Assembly: GCF_030815405.1 (NCBI RefSeq)
Contig: NZ_JAUSWX010000001.1
Location: 3,038,001-3,102,000 of the forward strand
DNA: 64,000 bases
Source of the DNA: Agromyces albus
GTDB lineage: Bacteria; Actinomycetota; Actinomycetes; Actinomycetales; Microbacteriaceae
Direction: 5' to 3'
Shown here: piece after piece, positions 62,361 through 64,000 of the stretch
Numbering within the stretch: the first letter of the stretch is position 1
How the letters are laid out: each line of letters opens with the position of its first letter
Notes under the pieces: model-generated
What the model was told of the DNA's origin: nothing
The model's input: only the letters and a program-made list of their open reading frames with translations
Databases searched by the model: none
Translations under genes and position numbers: made by a program

Positions 62361-62855
62361 GTGACTAGTGCAGCCGACGTGATCCGCAAGGCCCGCGAAC
62401 GAGCCGGCCTCACGCAGCAAGCTCTCGCCGAACGGGCTGGAGTGACTCAGAGCGTGATCAGCGCCTACGAGTCGGGGCGGCGCGAGCCGTCGTACGCGAC
62501 GCTCACCCGGCTGGTGAACTCGGCCGGGTTCACGCTCGAGCCACACCTTGAACCCCTGCCCGCCACGAGTGCCCTCACTGTCGTGCGCGCTCATGCCGAC
62601 GAGCTCCGAACTGTGCTCGGTGCGCTCGGTGCCGTCGACATCCGCGTCTTCGGCAGTGTCGCGCGCGGTGATGAGACCGAGGCGAGCGACGTCGACCTGC
62701 TGGTCGATCTCGAGACTGATGCCGGTCTCTTCGCCCTGCTTCGCATGCAGAGTGCCGCCGAGGCGATCCTCGGGCGATCGGTCGACGTCGCGCCGGTGTC
62801 GGGGTTGAAACCCGACGTCGCCGAACGAGTACTCCGTGAAGCGGTGTCGCTGTGA
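62361..62855 (+). CDS. mntA: MntA-type nucleotidyltransferase antitoxin fused to an XRE HTH domain
   Basis: 164 residues. Residues 5-60 are an XRE HTH: VIRKARERAGLTQQALAERA, GVTQSVISAYESGRREPSYAT. Residues 75-164 are a minimal nucleotidyltransferase with GSVARGDETEASDVDLLVDL (GSxARG ... DxD). MntA antitoxins silence HepT by adding AMP to a tyrosine near its HEPN motif. The fused HTH probably gives autoregulation. GTG 62361; the following hepT starts at an overlapping GTGA. Confidence 0.9.
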   Translation: MTSAADVIRKARERAGLTQQALAERAGVTQSVISAYESGRREPSYATLTRLVNSAGFTLEPHLEPLPATSALTVVRAHADELRTVLGALGAVDIRVFGSVARGDETEASDVDLLVDLETDAGLFALLRMQSAAEAILGRSVDVAPVSGLKPDVAERVLREAVSL

Positions 62856-63175
62856 GTCGGAATCCTGCCGACCGCCTCATCGACATCGCCTTCGCGTGCG
62901 AGCGAATCGCCGAGTACGCGGAGCGCTCCGAGGCATCCGACGACCTCGTGTTCGACGCGATCCGAATGAGACTTGTCGAGATCGGAGAAGCGGTGAGAGA
63001 CCTCGACGACGCAACGCGAAGCCTCGCCCCCGAGTTGCCCTGGGCTGAGATGGCGCGCATGCGCGACATGCTCGCCCATCGATACTTCGACACGACGCAC
63101 GCCATTGTCATGGCGACAGCCCGCGACGATATTCCGCGCCTCGCCGAAGCTGTTCGGCGCATGCTCAGCCGCTGA
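62852..63175 (+). CDS. hepT: HepT-like HEPN RNase toxin
   Basis: 107 residues, all helical DUF86/HepT family. The RNase motif is RDMLAHRYFD: Arg, four residues, His, followed by Tyr, the known site of AMPylation by MntA. Start GTG 62852 overlaps the mntA stop by four bases, so the toxin is made only after the antitoxin. Toxin acts on RNA or tRNA to stop growth, often in phage defence or plasmid stability. Confidence 0.9.
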   Translation: MSRNPADRLIDIAFACERIAEYAERSEASDDLVFDAIRMRLVEIGEAVRDLDDATRSLAPELPWAEMARMRDMLAHRYFDTTHAIVMATARDDIPRLAEAVRRMLSR

Positions 63176-63322
63176 GCGCGGCCAGCTGACTCACCGGCGC
63201 GCGGCGAGTTCATGTGCCACCGGCACATCGCGGTACTTCGGTACTTCGGTACCGACTTCACGGACAAAAGCATCCGCTGGGCCAGCTACATCGCCGCTGA
63301 CCCAGCGGTGCGATCGCGAGGG

Positions 63323-64000
63323 TCAGGCGGCGGATGCCACGAGCTCACGGGCCGACGAGCGCGAGTGCTCCGCGACATCCGACTCGGCTGAGAACGAATC
63401 GACGAGCTCCGCGACATCCGTCGCCTCCTCGCTTGTGTCGAGCGGGTGCGCGATCTCGTCCCGCGTCATCCGTGCCGCGATGATCGCGACGACCCCGATC
63501 ACGAGCGGCGCCACCCCGGCGATCAGGAACACCACCGGCAGCCCCAGCGACTCCCCCGCAGGTCCGGCGAACGCCATCGACACGGGCATGAACGCGAGCG
63601 AGACGAAGAAGTCGAGGCTCGAGACCCGGCCGAGCATCTCCGGCGGAACCCGGCGCTGCAGCAGCGTGCCCCAGATCACGACGCCGCCGTTGAACGCCGC
63701 GCCGACCAGGAAGGCAGCGAGGGCCATCACCCAGATCTGGTCGGTCAGTCCGAACACCGCGAGCGGGAGGCATCCGAGAGCCCACAGCAGGTTCATCACG
63801 GTCAGGTAGCGCCGCGGCAGGCGAAGCGACGCCACGACCATCGACCCGACCGCACCGCCGATGCCGAACGCCGCCAGGATCAGCGCGTGGTCGGCCGGGC
63901 CGCCGCCGTCGACGTCCTTGATCACGAACGGCACGAGCACCTCGAACGGCCCCATCATGAGCAGGATCAGCAGCGACGCGAACACCAGGGTGCCGAGCAG
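63323..64000 (-). CDS. MFS transporter, C-terminal part (start beyond window)
   Basis: About 226 residues visible, open at the right edge. Six hydrophobic segments (ALILAAFGIGGAVGSMVVASL, YLTVMNLLWALGCLPLAVFG, VVIWGTLLQRRVPPEMLGRVSS, VVFLIAGVAPLVIGVVAIIAA). LLQRRVPPEMLGRVSS is the typical loop of DHA3-type exporters of the enterobactin-exporter (EntS)-like class. A polar tail of about 45 residues (TSEEATDVAELVDS) follows. Probably a drug or siderophore exporter. Confidence 0.87.
   Translation of the reverse strand: MLGTLVFASLLILLMMGPFEVLVPFVIKDVDGGGPADHALILAAFGIGGAVGSMVVASLRLPRRYLTVMNLLWALGCLPLAVFGLTDQIWVMALAAFLVGAAFNGGVVIWGTLLQRRVPPEMLGRVSSLDFFVSLAFMPVSMAFAGPAGESLGLPVVFLIAGVAPLVIGVVAIIAARMTRDEIAHPLDTSEEATDVAELVDSFSAESDVAEHSRSSARELVASAA

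Overview
The window is high-GC DNA from a Gram-positive actinobacterium, most likely of the Microbacteriaceae (Agromyces or a relative). The grounds are codon use rich in G and C at third positions, lipoprotein and secreted-protein signals of Gram-positive type, DUF222/HNH and LacI paralogues typical of that family, and recurrent palindromes of the form CGGATGCCGCGGCATCCG at gene ends. No rRNA, tRNA or CRISPR array was found.

Positions 1-17.9 kb form one large carbohydrate-uptake region, all on the minus strand. From right to left in transcription order it holds a CUT1 sugar importer (lipoprotein plus two permeases), a GH91 beta-helix enzyme of the inulin fructotransferase / difructose-anhydride hydrolase family, two LacI regulators, an Opp/Dpp-type importer (lipoprotein, two permeases, one double ATPase), an intracellular GH32 fructosidase, an alpha/beta hydrolase, a third LacI regulator and a second, partial CUT1 importer. 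I read it as a fructan or difructose-dianhydride utilisation locus: import, cytoplasmic ring opening by the GH91 enzyme, then release of fructose by the GH32 enzyme. Several LacI-type operators can be placed on recognisable promoters.

Positions 18-41 kb are ordinary accessory chromosome: a ZIP metal transporter, an S8 peptidase with an unclear start, a P-loop kinase, a VOC protein, a secreted GH53 galactanase, two near-identical DUF222-HNH proteins about 9 kb apart, Ogt DNA repair, a TetR/NmrA divergent pair, a hemerythrin-domain protein, a MarR-controlled pair, an O-methyltransferase and the DUF3482/DUF2868 GTPase pair.

Positions 41.2-58.6 kb are a defence island, visibly poorer in G+C than its flanks. 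Its core is a minus-strand operon: a cytosine-C5 DNA methyltransferase, an 823-residue P-loop protein, a 479-residue protein of unknown type, an 1847-residue HerA-family ATPase with a candidate nuclease motif, and a Vsr mismatch endonuclease. Size, order and the HerA C-terminus recall the DptF-DptG-DptH restriction module of phosphorothioate systems, but the sulfur-modification genes are absent and m5C methylation takes their place. A MazG-like pyrophosphohydrolase with a GIY-YIG/DUF2075 ATPase, and a 1039-residue fusion of a kinase-like domain to a Tpt1/KptA RNA 2'-phosphotransferase, complete the island. This is the part most likely to be undescribed.

Positions 58.6-64 kb return to ordinary sequence: a decayed gene at the island edge, a coiled-coil protein related to the C-terminal half of TPM-domain proteins, a class V aminotransferase-like enzyme, a HepT-MntA toxin-antitoxin pair whose antitoxin carries a fused HTH domain, and a partial MFS exporter.
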